DNA from: Sulfuricella sp.
GTDB lineage: Bacteria > Pseudomonadota > Gammaproteobacteria > Burkholderiales > Sulfuricellaceae
Reading direction: 5' to 3'
Assembly: GCA_019911785.1 (NCBI GenBank)
Contig: JAIOJM010000244.1
Coordinates: forward strand, 1 to 7,281
DNA length: 7,281 nucleotides
Positions 1-6,034 of this stretch are shown one piece after another (position 1 is the first letter of the stretch; each line of letters begins with the position of its first letter). The notes under the pieces are model-generated. The model searched no databases, was not told the origin of the DNA, and saw only the letters and a list, made by a program, of their open reading frames with translations. Position numbers and translations under genes: made by a program.

Positions 1-1
1 C

Positions 2-973
2 TATGTGCGCACCTTCCGCCAGGAGCGGCGGCGCGACAAGGCGCGCGAGGCGATGGACGACGCGCTGCTGGCCTTCTACGAAGGGCGCTACGCCAAGGCC
101 GAGAAGTTTGCCGCCACCGCGCTGGAATCGCAGGAAGCGCCCTTGGCCAATGCCTTGCTGGCAGCGCGCGCCGCCCATGAACTGAAGGCTTACTACCGCC
201 GCGACAATTATCTGGCGCAAGCCGAGGGGGTCGGGCGGGAGCGTCCGGAGCCGCGACTGATGACCCAGGCCGAGCTGTTGCTCGATCAGCGCGATTTCCA
301 GCAGGCGCTGCAGTCCCTCAAGGAATTGCAGGCCACTACCCGCAAAAATCTCGCGTCATTGCGGCTGGAATTGAAGGCGCAGACGCAGGCGAAAAACTGG
401 GATCAGGTATTGGTGTTGGTCGCCCAGTTGGAAAGACGTGAAGCGATAGACCCGATTCAGGCTACACAGCAGAAAATCAGCGCCCACCAGGCAAATCTGA
501 AACGCAAGCGGCAGGATTTGGCAGACTTGCGCGAATACTGGCAGAAAATTCCCAGTGCCGACAAGACCAACAGCAAGATCGCGCTGGCCGCGGCGCAAGG
601 TTTTCTGGCATTCCGCGAGTGCCAGACCGCGATGGCTATCATTACTGCAAGCCTGGAAAGCCAGTGGGACAGCGATGTGGTCCGGCTGTACGGGGAATGC
701 CTGGGCAAGGACACGCTGAAACAAATCGAACGCGCCGAGAACTGGCTCAAGCAACACCCTCAGGATGCCGCGCTGCTGCAGACGCTGGGCCGGCTATGCG
801 CAAAGCAGGAACTGTGGGGCAAGGCGCAGAGCTACCTGGAGGCCAGCCTGAGCATCGAACCCAACGCCGGGACGCACCTGGAGCTGGCGCACTTGCTGGA
901 GAAAATCGGCCGCGCCGACGAAGCCGGCAAGCATTACCGCGAAAGCATGGTGCTGCTGCAGCAGCGGGGCTGA
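2..973 (+). CDS. hemY: HemY-like heme biosynthesis TPR protein, 3' part (5' end outside window)
   Basis: The open frame enters from the left edge and ends at a TGA at 971-973, giving 323 visible residues. HemY proteins are usually about 390-400 residues, so roughly 70 N-terminal residues, including the two membrane segments that anchor the family to the inner membrane, are missing. The visible part begins with the basic stretch after the second membrane helix (RTFRQERRRDKAREA). It continues with helical TPR-like repeats: the FYEGRYAKAEK segment, the AARAAHELKAYYRRDNYLAQA segment, and C-terminal repeats around LQTLGRLCAKQELWGKAQSYL and LELAHLLEKIGRADEAGKHY. In Escherichia coli the family is linked to the late steps of heme synthesis, and it often follows hemX/hemD; its exact biochemical role is less certain. 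The apparent GTG at position 5 is not the true start, because the frame is open upstream of it. No partner heme gene is visible. The assignment rests on the basic linker, the helical repeat pattern and the overall resemblance to HemY; a generic TPR protein is the alternative. Confidence 0.85.
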   Translation, partial: YVRTFRQERRRDKAREAMDDALLAFYEGRYAKAEKFAATALESQEAPLANALLAARAAHELKAYYRRDNYLAQAEGVGRERPEPRLMTQAELLLDQRDFQQALQSLKELQATTRKNLASLRLELKAQTQAKNWDQVLVLVAQLERREAIDPIQATQQKISAHQANLKRKRQDLADLREYWQKIPSADKTNSKIALAAAQGFLAFRECQTAMAIITASLESQWDSDVVRLYGECLGKDTLKQIERAENWLKQHPQDAALLQTLGRLCAKQELWGKAQSYLEASLSIEPNAGTHLELAHLLEKIGRADEAGKHYRESMVLLQQRG

Positions 974-1122
974 TCAAAACCTTTTTAACCGCCGATTGCG
1001 AAAAGTAGACGCTGCCAGGCGACGCCGATAGTTGGTAACTACTCAGGTCGGAACTATATGTTCAACTGGGGCCGGAAGGCGCGAACGAATAGCAGGGCAA
1101 ATCGTGGCCTATGCGTTGCAGG
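974..1122. other. Intergenic gap between convergent hemY and response regulator genes
   Basis: These 149 bases separate the end of hemY (plus strand) from the end of the response regulator gene (minus strand). I see no supported gene and no GC-rich hairpin followed by a T-run on either strand. Small inverted repeats are present: TAGTT/AACTA around a three-base loop at 1029-1041, and GAAC/GTTC at 1051-1063. Both are too weak to call as terminators. A GCCGATA heptamer at 1024-1030 resembles a sigma-28 -10 element, but no plus-strand gene lies within 2.4 kb downstream. Confidence 0.6.
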
Positions 1123-1758
1123 TCATGTCCGGCCAAGACCGTGACGCATGGCGTACTGGAAAAGCTCAGCGTTGGTCTCGATTTTCAGTTTGCGCATCAG
1201 ACGCGACTTGTGCACGCTGACGGTCTTGGCGCTGCAGCCGAGGCTGGCGGCGATCCCGGCAAGACTCTCGGCGGAGGCAAGCCGCTCCAGAATCTCCCGC
1301 TCGCGCTCGGTAAGTACGGCGGGGGGCGGCTCGTTCGAACCGACGCGCTCGAACAGCAAGGCATCCGCCAGGCGTGGCTCCATGAAATTGCCGCCGGCAG
1401 CCACAGTGCGCACGGCATCGAGCAGCACCGCCACATCTGCATCCTTGGTGATGTAACCGGAGGCGCCGGCCTTGACCGCCCGGGCAGCGATCTGGGGCTC
1501 GGCGTGCATGGTGAGCACAAGGACACGCAATGAAGGCCGTCCCTGCAAGAGGCAGGGAATCAGGTCGATGCCGCCCGCCGGCATGGATATATCCAGCAGC
1601 AGCACATCGATGTCCTTCCGGCGCATCGCCTTGAGGGTGCCGGGGCCGTCCTGGCTTTCGCCGATCACCGTCAGGTCGCGGGTCGCGGCGGCAATCTGGT
1701 GAAGACCGTTGCGGACGACCACGTGGTCGTCGGCGACCCAAAGACGTATCTTCTTCAT
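1123..1758 (-). CDS. NarL/FixJ-family response regulator (REC + LuxR-type HTH)
   Basis: A 211-residue DNA-binding response regulator. The receiver domain occupies about residues 3-120, with the acidic pair D10/D11, the predicted phosphoacceptor D56 in LLLDISMP, the switch threonine T83 and the conserved lysine K105 in YITKDA. After a linker, a LuxR-type helix-turn-helix follows at about 147-205 (LTEREREILERL, then AKTVSVHKSRLMRKL). All key receiver residues are present, so phosphorylation-dependent DNA binding is expected. The ATG start overlaps the stop of the upstream kinase gene as ATGA, and a strong ribosome site GGAGGTG precedes it by 5 bases. This implies translational coupling and 1:1 pairing with that kinase. 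The length is normal for the family. The targets are unknown; the divergent chemosensory operon is a possible one by position only. Confidence 0.95.
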   Translation of the reverse strand: MKKIRLWVADDHVVVRNGLHQIAAATRDLTVIGESQDGPGTLKAMRRKDIDVLLLDISMPAGGIDLIPCLLQGRPSLRVLVLTMHAEPQIAARAVKAGASGYITKDADVAVLLDAVRTVAAGGNFMEPRLADALLFERVGSNEPPPAVLTEREREILERLASAESLAGIAASLGCSAKTVSVHKSRLMRKLKIETNAELFQYAMRHGLGRT

Positions 1759-3296
1759 TCACCCACCTCCGCTTCGAGCGGCAAATCGAGTTCCAGCCGC
1801 GTTCCCTTGCCCGGCGAACTGTTAACCCACAGGCTGCCGCCGGCTATCGCCGCCCGTTCGTTCATCCCGAAAAGGCCCAGCCCGCTTCCCGCCTGCCGGG
1901 CCGCTTCAGGGTCGAAGCCGCGGCCATCGTCCTGCACCGCGAGCCTCAGGTGTGCGGCGTCGCATGATAAATGAATCGACACCGACTTGGCCTGCGCGTG
2001 GCGGGCAATGTTGGTCAGTGATTCCTGGACGATGCGGAAGACGGCCGCAGCCCGGGACTCGTCGATGGGCCGGGTTTCCCCGCACACGGTCAGGCGGCAG
2101 GCGATTCCCGTCATGTTGCGGAAATCCGTGGCCAGGCCCTCCAAAGCCGGCAGGAGACCATGCTCCAACACCGTCGAGCGCAGGCTGACGGAGATGCGCC
2201 GCACGACATCTGTGGTCTGGTCGAGCAGCTTGTCGAGCTGTTCCGCGGTATGTATGACATCCGCCTTCTTCGGCTCACCGCGCAGGCGCAGGGCCGACAG
2301 GGTCATACGCATGCCGGTCAGCAGCTGGCCCAGCTCGTCATGGACCTCTCTCGCCACATGGCGGCGTTCGGAATCGCGAATGCCATCCTGGCGGGCCATC
2401 AGGTCGGCGAACTGCTTCCGCGATCGGCGCAACTCGTCTTCGATCTGCCTGTGCTCGGTCAGATCGACGACCATGACCACAATTCCTCGAACGCCGCTTT
2501 TGGCATCGATGTCGGGAAGGTAGGAAACATGCGCCCAGCGCGACCCGCCGTCTTTATAGGGGAGTTCGGCCTCGAATTCCAGGCTTTCCCCCGCCAGCGC
2601 CCGGTGCAGATTGGGTGAAATCTTCTCCCAGACAGCGTCGCCGAGCACCTCGCGAACGGCGTGGCCCTTGATTTCCTCCGCCGGGTGGCCAAACCAGCGC
2701 TCGTAAGCGCGGTTGACCATCCGGTAGCGCAGGTCGGCATCCACGTAGGAGATCAGCGCCGGCACCGCGTCGGTGAGAAGTCGCAGGAACGCGTTCAGTT
2801 CCGCGATGCGACGCTCCTGTTCCTTGCGCTCGGTGACGTCATGCAAGTAGCCGTGCCACACCATACCACCGTCCGGCTCCCGCACTGGCATGGACCGCCC
2901 CTCGATCCAGCGTTCGCCCTTGAGAGGGTGATCGAAGCGCCACTCCTCGTGCCATTGCGTCATGGCCAGCGCCGAATCGGCCACCGAGATCATGATGCGC
3001 TTGGCGTCGTCCGGGTGGATGCGGGAGAAGATGGGGCCGGTGTCGCCGGCCACTTCCTCGGGCCGGATGCCGTAGAGGTCGAAGATCGCCGGACTGGCAT
3101 AGGGCATGGCGGTGGTGCCGTCCGGTCGCAGGTGGAATGAGCAGATCACCCCCGGCACCGACGCCGCCAGCTTGTCCAGGGGTCCGCACAGGTCAAGCTG
3201 GCACGCCCAGGAATCCTCCTTGGCGGGCCGCTGCGCGTCAGCCCCGATGGAAGAGGAAACGACCTTCCCGGTTTGTCGGCGAGTGGGTTTTCGCAA
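1755..3296 (-). CDS. Soluble PAS-PAS sensor histidine kinase (HisKA_3 / HATPase_c)
   Basis: A 513-residue NarX/DegS-type kinase without any obvious membrane segment or signal peptide, so probably a cytoplasmic sensor. PAS domain 1 spans about residues 42-155 and ends in a PAC-like segment (WHGYLHDVTERK). PAS domain 2 spans about 168-283 and ends in VVDLTEHRQ. A short helical linker leads to the HisKA_3 dimerisation domain, with phosphoacceptor H319 in REVHDELGQ. The ATPase domain has an N box (QESLTNIARHA, N429), a G1 box (DDGRGF, 456-461) and a G2 region (GLGLFGMNER, 472-481). The kinase therefore looks catalytically complete. The start is a TTG, chosen because an in-frame TAA lies just four codons upstream and the next in-frame ATG is inside PAS 1 (M64). 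AAGGA 9 bases upstream supports it. The ligand is unknown, and no heme or flavin signature could be recognised by eye. It is followed by its cognate regulator with a 4-base overlap. Confidence 0.93.
   Translation of the reverse strand: MRKPTRRQTGKVVSSSIGADAQRPAKEDSWACQLDLCGPLDKLAASVPGVICSFHLRPDGTTAMPYASPAIFDLYGIRPEEVAGDTGPIFSRIHPDDAKRIMISVADSALAMTQWHEEWRFDHPLKGERWIEGRSMPVREPDGGMVWHGYLHDVTERKEQERRIAELNAFLRLLTDAVPALISYVDADLRYRMVNRAYERWFGHPAEEIKGHAVREVLGDAVWEKISPNLHRALAGESLEFEAELPYKDGGSRWAHVSYLPDIDAKSGVRGIVVMVVDLTEHRQIEDELRRSRKQFADLMARQDGIRDSERRHVAREVHDELGQLLTGMRMTLSALRLRGEPKKADVIHTAEQLDKLLDQTTDVVRRISVSLRSTVLEHGLLPALEGLATDFRNMTGIACRLTVCGETRPIDESRAAAVFRIVQESLTNIARHAQAKSVSIHLSCDAAHLRLAVQDDGRGFDPEAARQAGSGLGLFGMNERAAIAGGSLWVNSSPGKGTRLELDLPLEAEVGE
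1764..1770 (-). promoter_or_regulatory. Ribosome binding site of the response regulator
   Basis: On the minus strand this reads GGAGGTG, 5 bases before the ATG at 1758-1756. It lies inside the last codons of the histidine kinase gene. With the ATGA stop/start overlap it supports the chosen start and translational coupling. Confidence 0.8.
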
Positions 3297-3305
3297 GTAA
3301 GGGTT

Positions 3306-3310
3306 TCCTT
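3306..3310 (-). promoter_or_regulatory. Ribosome binding site deciding the TTG start of the histidine kinase
   Basis: On the minus strand AAGGA lies 9 bases before the TTG at 3296-3294. It overlaps the in-frame TAA stop at 3311-3309. No ATG or GTG start exists in this frame before the first PAS domain, so this site makes the TTG the best choice. Confidence 0.55.
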
Positions 3311-3344
3311 ATTCGGAAATTAGTCTATATTTACCACGTATGCA

Positions 3345-3407
3345 GATCGGGTACATGCCGATCGCCTACGGCGGATGCCTTGCGAGGCAGTTCCGGCAGG
3401 GTAGGCG
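3345..3407. repeat. Cluster of nested inverted repeats
   Basis: Three perfect inverted repeats lie close together. GATCGG (3345-3350) pairs with CCGATC (3358-3363) across a 7-base loop. CGCCTAC (3363-3369) pairs with GTAGGCG (3401-3407). Inside the latter, TGCCT (3376-3380) pairs with AGGCA (3385-3389) around the tetraloop TGCG. They could be operator sites for a dimeric regulator or a folded leader RNA. There is no T-run, so this is not an intrinsic terminator. Confidence 0.5.
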
Positions 3408-3459
3408 GCAGGCCTGAATGCCTTCTCACAAGTTTATATCTTTTCGCGTTGGGTTGCAT

Positions 3460-3503
3460 GAAGTGCCGGCGCAAAAGGGTTTGCGCCGCGCCGATACCAC
3501 TTC
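3460..3503 (+). promoter_or_regulatory. Strong stem-loop just upstream of the cheW ribosome site
   Basis: CGGCGCAAA (3467-3475) and TTTGCGCCG (3480-3488) form a perfect 9-base-pair stem with the loop AGGG. An outer 6-base-pair stem, GAAGTG (3460-3465) with CACTTC (3498-3503), encloses it with a 9-base bulge on the right side. The structure ends 4 bases before the AGGAGG ribosome site. No T-run follows on either strand, so it is not an intrinsic terminator. It may be a leader RNA structure affecting cheW translation or a protein-binding site in DNA. Confidence 0.5.
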
Positions 3504-3507
3504 GGCC

Positions 3508-3513
3508 AGGAGG
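3508..3513 (+). promoter_or_regulatory. Ribosome binding site of the first cheW
   Basis: A perfect AGGAGG sits 8 bases before the GTG at 3522 and 4 bases before an out-of-frame ATG at 3518. The 8-base spacing favours the GTG as the cheW start. The ATG would instead open an 8-codon frame ending at 3544. Confidence 0.75.
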
Positions 3514-3521
3514 CGATATGC

Positions 3522-4001
3522 GTGTTTCATTCTTCGGATGGTGATATGGGATCGTATGCCGTCCTGTGCCTCGATGATATGCGCGCTGCCTTACCGCTGC
3601 CGTGCGTCGAGCGCGTGGTTCGCGCCGTCTATCTCACCCTCCTTCCCGATGCGCCGGAAATCGTTCTCGGCGTAGTCAACGTTCAGGGACGCATCATCCC
3701 GGCCGTCAACATGCGCAGGCGCTTTCGCCTGCCGGATCGGGAAATTACATTGACCGACCAGCTCGTCATCGCGCATACCAGTCAGAGAACGGTGGCGCTC
3801 ATGGCTGATGCGGTCAGCGGTATATTCGAATACGCCGAGCCGGATATCGTCGGCGCCGAAACCATTATTCCCGGTCTTGAATACATCGATGGCGTGGTGA
3901 AACTCAGTGACGGCCTGATTCTCATCCACAACCTGGATCGTTTCCTCTCGCTGGAGGAAGCGGAATCCCTCGATCGCGCAATGGCGATGAGCCAGGTGTA
4001 G
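3522..4001 (+). CDS. cheW: CheW-like chemotaxis adaptor (short form)
   Basis: A 159-residue protein that is almost entirely one CheW domain (about residues 10-150). It would couple the chemoreceptor to the CheA kinase in the signalling array. Family features include the YAVLCLDDMRAALPL entry strand, the VERV segment with E30 (equivalent to the E. coli CheW glutamate near residue 38), and GVVNVQGRIIPAVNMRRRF at about 50-68. The later ALMADAVSGIFEY segment at about 92-104 also fits. The usual NxRG arginine is replaced by glutamine (Q55), while the second CheW in this operon keeps arginine. The GTG start is backed by AGGAGG at good spacing; an in-frame ATG at 3546 (M9) would also leave the domain intact. 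It is the first gene of the operon and its stop is one base from the cheR start. In size and position it resembles WspB-type adaptors, but I cannot separate these subtypes by eye. Confidence 0.9.
   Translation: MFHSSDGDMGSYAVLCLDDMRAALPLPCVERVVRAVYLTLLPDAPEIVLGVVNVQGRIIPAVNMRRRFRLPDREITLTDQLVIAHTSQRTVALMADAVSGIFEYAEPDIVGAETIIPGLEYIDGVVKLSDGLILIHNLDRFLSLEEAESLDRAMAMSQV
3994..3998 (+). promoter_or_regulatory. Probable ribosome binding site of cheR
   Basis: AGGTG lies 4 bases before the ATG at 4003, within the last codons of the upstream cheW. The site is short and close, and the two genes are only one base apart, so cheR translation probably depends partly on ribosomes finishing cheW. Confidence 0.45.
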
Positions 4002-4002
4002 C

Positions 4003-5388
4003 ATGCAGACGACGCTACCCGCCCCCCTCCTTTCCCGCCTCAGCGACGTGCTCGCCGCACACATCGGCTTGCATTTCCCGGCCGAGCGCTGGAGCGATCT
4101 CGAGCGAGGCATCACCGCCGCCGCGTCCGCCTTCGGCATGCCGGATGCGAAATCGTGCGCACACTGGCTATTGTCCGCCCCCCTGACGCACAGCCAGATA
4201 GAAATTCTCGCCAGTCACCTGACGGTAGGGGAGACTTATTTTTTCCGCGACCGCAAAAGTTTCGAGGCGCTTGAACAGTATGTGCTTCCGGCGCTGATCC
4301 ATTCCCGCCGCGATTCGGACCGCCGCCTGCGGATATGGAGCGCGGGTTGCTGCACGGGCGAGGAAGCGTATTCCATTGCCATGCTGCTCGACAGGCTGGT
4401 GCCCGGCCATGAGCAGTGGAACATTACTATTCTGGCCACGGACATCAATCCGCGGTTTCTCAGGAAGGCCGTGGAAGGCGTGTACGGCGAATGGTCGTTC
4501 CGCGATGTGCCGGGCTGGATCAGGGAGCGGTATTTCAAGAAGGTGCGGCAGGGGCGCTTTGAGATTCATCCACGCATCCGGAGGATGGTGACATTTTCCT
4601 ACCTCAACCTGGCCGATGACGTTTATCCATCGCTCTCGAACAACACCAATGCGATGGACGTGATCTTCTGCCGCAATGTGCTGATGTACTTCACTCCGGA
4701 ACGGGCAGAGAAAGTTGCCGGCAACCTGCACCAGGCAGCCTTGAACGGCGGCTGGCTTATTGTCAGTCCTGCGGAAGCTTCAAATAAACTGTTTTCCAGT
4801 TTCTCGCCAGTTGTTTTCCCCGGAGCCACTTTCTACCGCAAGGTTCCCGGCGATGCCTTGCTTGCAGGCAACGATTATCCGCCGTACCCAGCGGTTGCTT
4901 CGCTACCCGAGGCCCCGCGACTGGAGGCAGCGCGCCCGGCGCTGGACGCAATGATGCAGGAACAGGATGAAACCGATGCGCTATGCGCCACAGCGCGGCT
5001 CTGTGCCAACCAGGGCAAGCTCGTCGAGGCGGTCGAGTGGTGCGATAAGGCAATCGCCTCGGATAAGCTGAATCCGCAAATCCATTACCTTCTTGCCACT
5101 ATCCGGCAAGAGCTGGGGCAGCCCGGCGCGGCGGAACAGTCGCTGAAGCGCGCGCTTTATCTCGATCCGGATTTCGTGCTCGCTCACTTTAGCTTGGGGA
5201 ATCTGCATCAGTCGCAGGGACGCTACCGGCAGGCGCAGCGCTATTTCGGAAATGTGTTGCTGCTGTTGCGCAAGCATCCGCCGGACGAAACGCTGCCGGA
5301 AGCGGATGGGCTGACGGCCGGGCGGTTGGCCGAGATTGTCACGTCCCTGCTGGAAAGTTTGCCGCAGCCTGTGGCGGCAAGCGCATGA
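4003..5388 (+). CDS. cheR: CheR-type chemoreceptor glutamate methyltransferase with C-terminal TPRs
   Basis: A 461-residue protein: an S-adenosylmethionine-dependent methyltransferase that methylates receptor glutamates, with a TPR tail. The N-terminal CheR helical domain ends near the conserved TVGETYFFRD (74-83). The SAM-binding core has motif I WSAGCCTGEEAYSIAM (112-127), the acidic residue D147 in ATDIN, and DVIFCRNVLMYF (219-230). GGWLIVSPAEA follows at 249-259. The common motif I form is GCSTGEEPYS; here C117 and A122 replace S and P. After a proline-rich linker (about 285-320), three TPR-like helical pairs follow at about 325-355, 359-392 and 393-426. Simple CheR proteins are about 280 residues, whereas CheR-TPR forms such as WspC and FrzF are longer, as here. 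The TPRs probably bind protein partners or the receptor and may replace pentapeptide tethering. The gene sits between two cheW genes, 1 base and 13 bases away, in one operon. Confidence 0.95.
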   Translation: MQTTLPAPLLSRLSDVLAAHIGLHFPAERWSDLERGITAAASAFGMPDAKSCAHWLLSAPLTHSQIEILASHLTVGETYFFRDRKSFEALEQYVLPALIHSRRDSDRRLRIWSAGCCTGEEAYSIAMLLDRLVPGHEQWNITILATDINPRFLRKAVEGVYGEWSFRDVPGWIRERYFKKVRQGRFEIHPRIRRMVTFSYLNLADDVYPSLSNNTNAMDVIFCRNVLMYFTPERAEKVAGNLHQAALNGGWLIVSPAEASNKLFSSFSPVVFPGATFYRKVPGDALLAGNDYPPYPAVASLPEAPRLEAARPALDAMMQEQDETDALCATARLCANQGKLVEAVEWCDKAIASDKLNPQIHYLLATIRQELGQPGAAEQSLKRALYLDPDFVLAHFSLGNLHQSQGRYRQAQRYFGNVLLLLRKHPPDETLPEADGLTAGRLAEIVTSLLESLPQPVAASA

Positions 5389-5394
5389 AAGGAA
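5388..5394 (+). promoter_or_regulatory. Ribosome binding site of the second cheW
   Basis: AAAGGAA lies 7 bases before the ATG at 5402 and directly follows the cheR stop codon, with which it shares one base. It fixes the start at 5402 rather than an in-frame TTG at 5336 that would lie inside cheR. Confidence 0.7.
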
Positions 5395-5401
5395 TGCAGC
5401 G

Positions 5402-6034
5402 ATGAGCACCCATCCGACTACTTCGCGAAAAAACAACAAGGCAATTGACTGGCGCGAGGTCGAGCGACGTCTGGAAGCGGCGCGTGTCGCAATAGAGCGC
5501 ATCTGGATGCCGACTACTGAAGATACACAACGGATATTGAAAGAAAGGGCGCAGGCGCTTGCCCAGGAGTCTGGGCGAGCGGAAGCCGCCGAACGCATCG
5601 AGGTGGTTGAATTTCTTCTCGCCCATGAGCGATATGCCGTCGAGTCAGATTATGTTCGCGAGGTCTATCCGCTGGAAGAGCTCACGCCGCTACCCTGCAC
5701 CCCGGCCTTCGTGCTCGGCATCATCAACGTGCGCGGCGAGATTCTATCGGTTATCGACCTCAAGAAATTTTTCGATCTGCCGGAGAAGGGGCTGACCGAT
5801 CTCAACAAGGTGATCGTGCTCGAGTCCAAAGACATGGTGTTCGGCATTCTGGCCGATGCCATCAGCGGCGTGTGGCACATTCCGCGTGCCGATATTCAGC
5901 CATCCCTGCCCACGCTCACGGGCATCCGCGAAGACTATCTGCACGGGGTGACCGCAGAGCGCGTGGTTGTCCTCGATGCTGAAAAACTTTTGACCGACGA
6001 GAAGCTCATCGTGCAGGAACAGGTAGGAGGATAG
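5402..6034 (+). CDS. cheW: CheW-like adaptor with helical N-terminal extension
   Basis: A 210-residue adaptor. Residues 1-65 are a charged, helix-prone extension (WREVERRLEAARVAIERIW, then TTEDTQRILKERAQALAQ). The CheW domain spans about 66-205, with EVVEFLLAHERYAVESDYV, then GIINVRGEILSVIDLKKFF carrying the conserved R111. GILADAISGVW and HGVTAERVVVLDAEKLL follow. Unlike the first CheW in this operon, it keeps the NxRG motif, so it is the better candidate for the canonical receptor-CheA coupler. The extension, with its ILKERAQALA helix, resembles extensions seen on some CheW proteins of alternative-function clusters; its partner is unknown. The start at 5402 was chosen for its ribosome site and because the earlier TTG would overlap cheR by 53 bases. 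In position it corresponds to WspD, although the N-terminus is not recognisably the cysteine-rich one I associate with WspD. It lies 44 bases upstream of the receptor gene. Confidence 0.92.
   Translation: MSTHPTTSRKNNKAIDWREVERRLEAARVAIERIWMPTTEDTQRILKERAQALAQESGRAEAAERIEVVEFLLAHERYAVESDYVREVYPLEELTPLPCTPAFVLGIINVRGEILSVIDLKKFFDLPEKGLTDLNKVIVLESKDMVFGILADAISGVWHIPRADIQPSLPTLTGIREDYLHGVTAERVVVLDAEKLLTDEKLIVQEQVGG

Larger units (their letters stand above)
3297..3521. promoter_or_regulatory. Divergent control region between the two-component operon and the chemosensory operon
   Basis: These 225 bases must hold the promoters for both the minus-strand kinase operon and the plus-strand cheW operon. 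An AT-rich patch at about 3304-3341 is the likeliest place for the kinase promoter, but I could not find a convincing -35/-10 pair on either strand. The rest is GC-rich and contains nested inverted repeats at 3345-3407 and a strong stem-loop at 3460-3503. It also holds a GCCGATA heptamer at 3490-3496. No coding region is supported except a possible 8-codon leader frame at 3518-3544. Confidence 0.6.

Noticed and set aside
1024..1041. GCCGATA at 1024 as a promoter, and the TAGTT/AACTA repeat as a terminator
   Set aside because: No plus-strand gene follows, the -35 region is at the wrong distance, and the repeat is AT-rich, only five base pairs long and lacks a T-run.
1987..3140. Several plus-strand frames of 150-180 codons opposite the histidine kinase
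   Set aside because: They lie over the PAS, HisKA_3 and ATPase motifs of the minus-strand kinase and have low-complexity Arg/Ser- or His-rich products typical of antisense shadows.
3428..3454. Sigma-28 promoter using ACAAGTTT at 3428-3435
   Set aside because: The sequence at the proper distance downstream (3447-3454) does not resemble GCCGATAA.
3440..3460. Sigma-54 promoter using TTGCA at 3454-3458
   Set aside because: The required GG dinucleotide ten bases upstream of the GC is missing; the bases there are TC.
3460..3503. Intrinsic terminator or cyclic-di-GMP riboswitch at the cheW leader stem-loop
   Set aside because: No T-run follows the stem on either strand, and the conserved cores of the cyclic-di-GMP aptamers are not present.
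4168..4731. 187-codon minus-strand frame opposite cheR
   Set aside because: The plus strand encodes all CheR catalytic motifs over this stretch; the antisense product has no recognisable domain and no ribosome site that I can see.
5336..5401. Longer second CheW starting at the TTG at 5336
   Set aside because: It would overlap cheR by 53 bases and add 22 residues that look like shadow translation of the cheR end; the ATG at 5402 has a well-spaced AAAGGAA.
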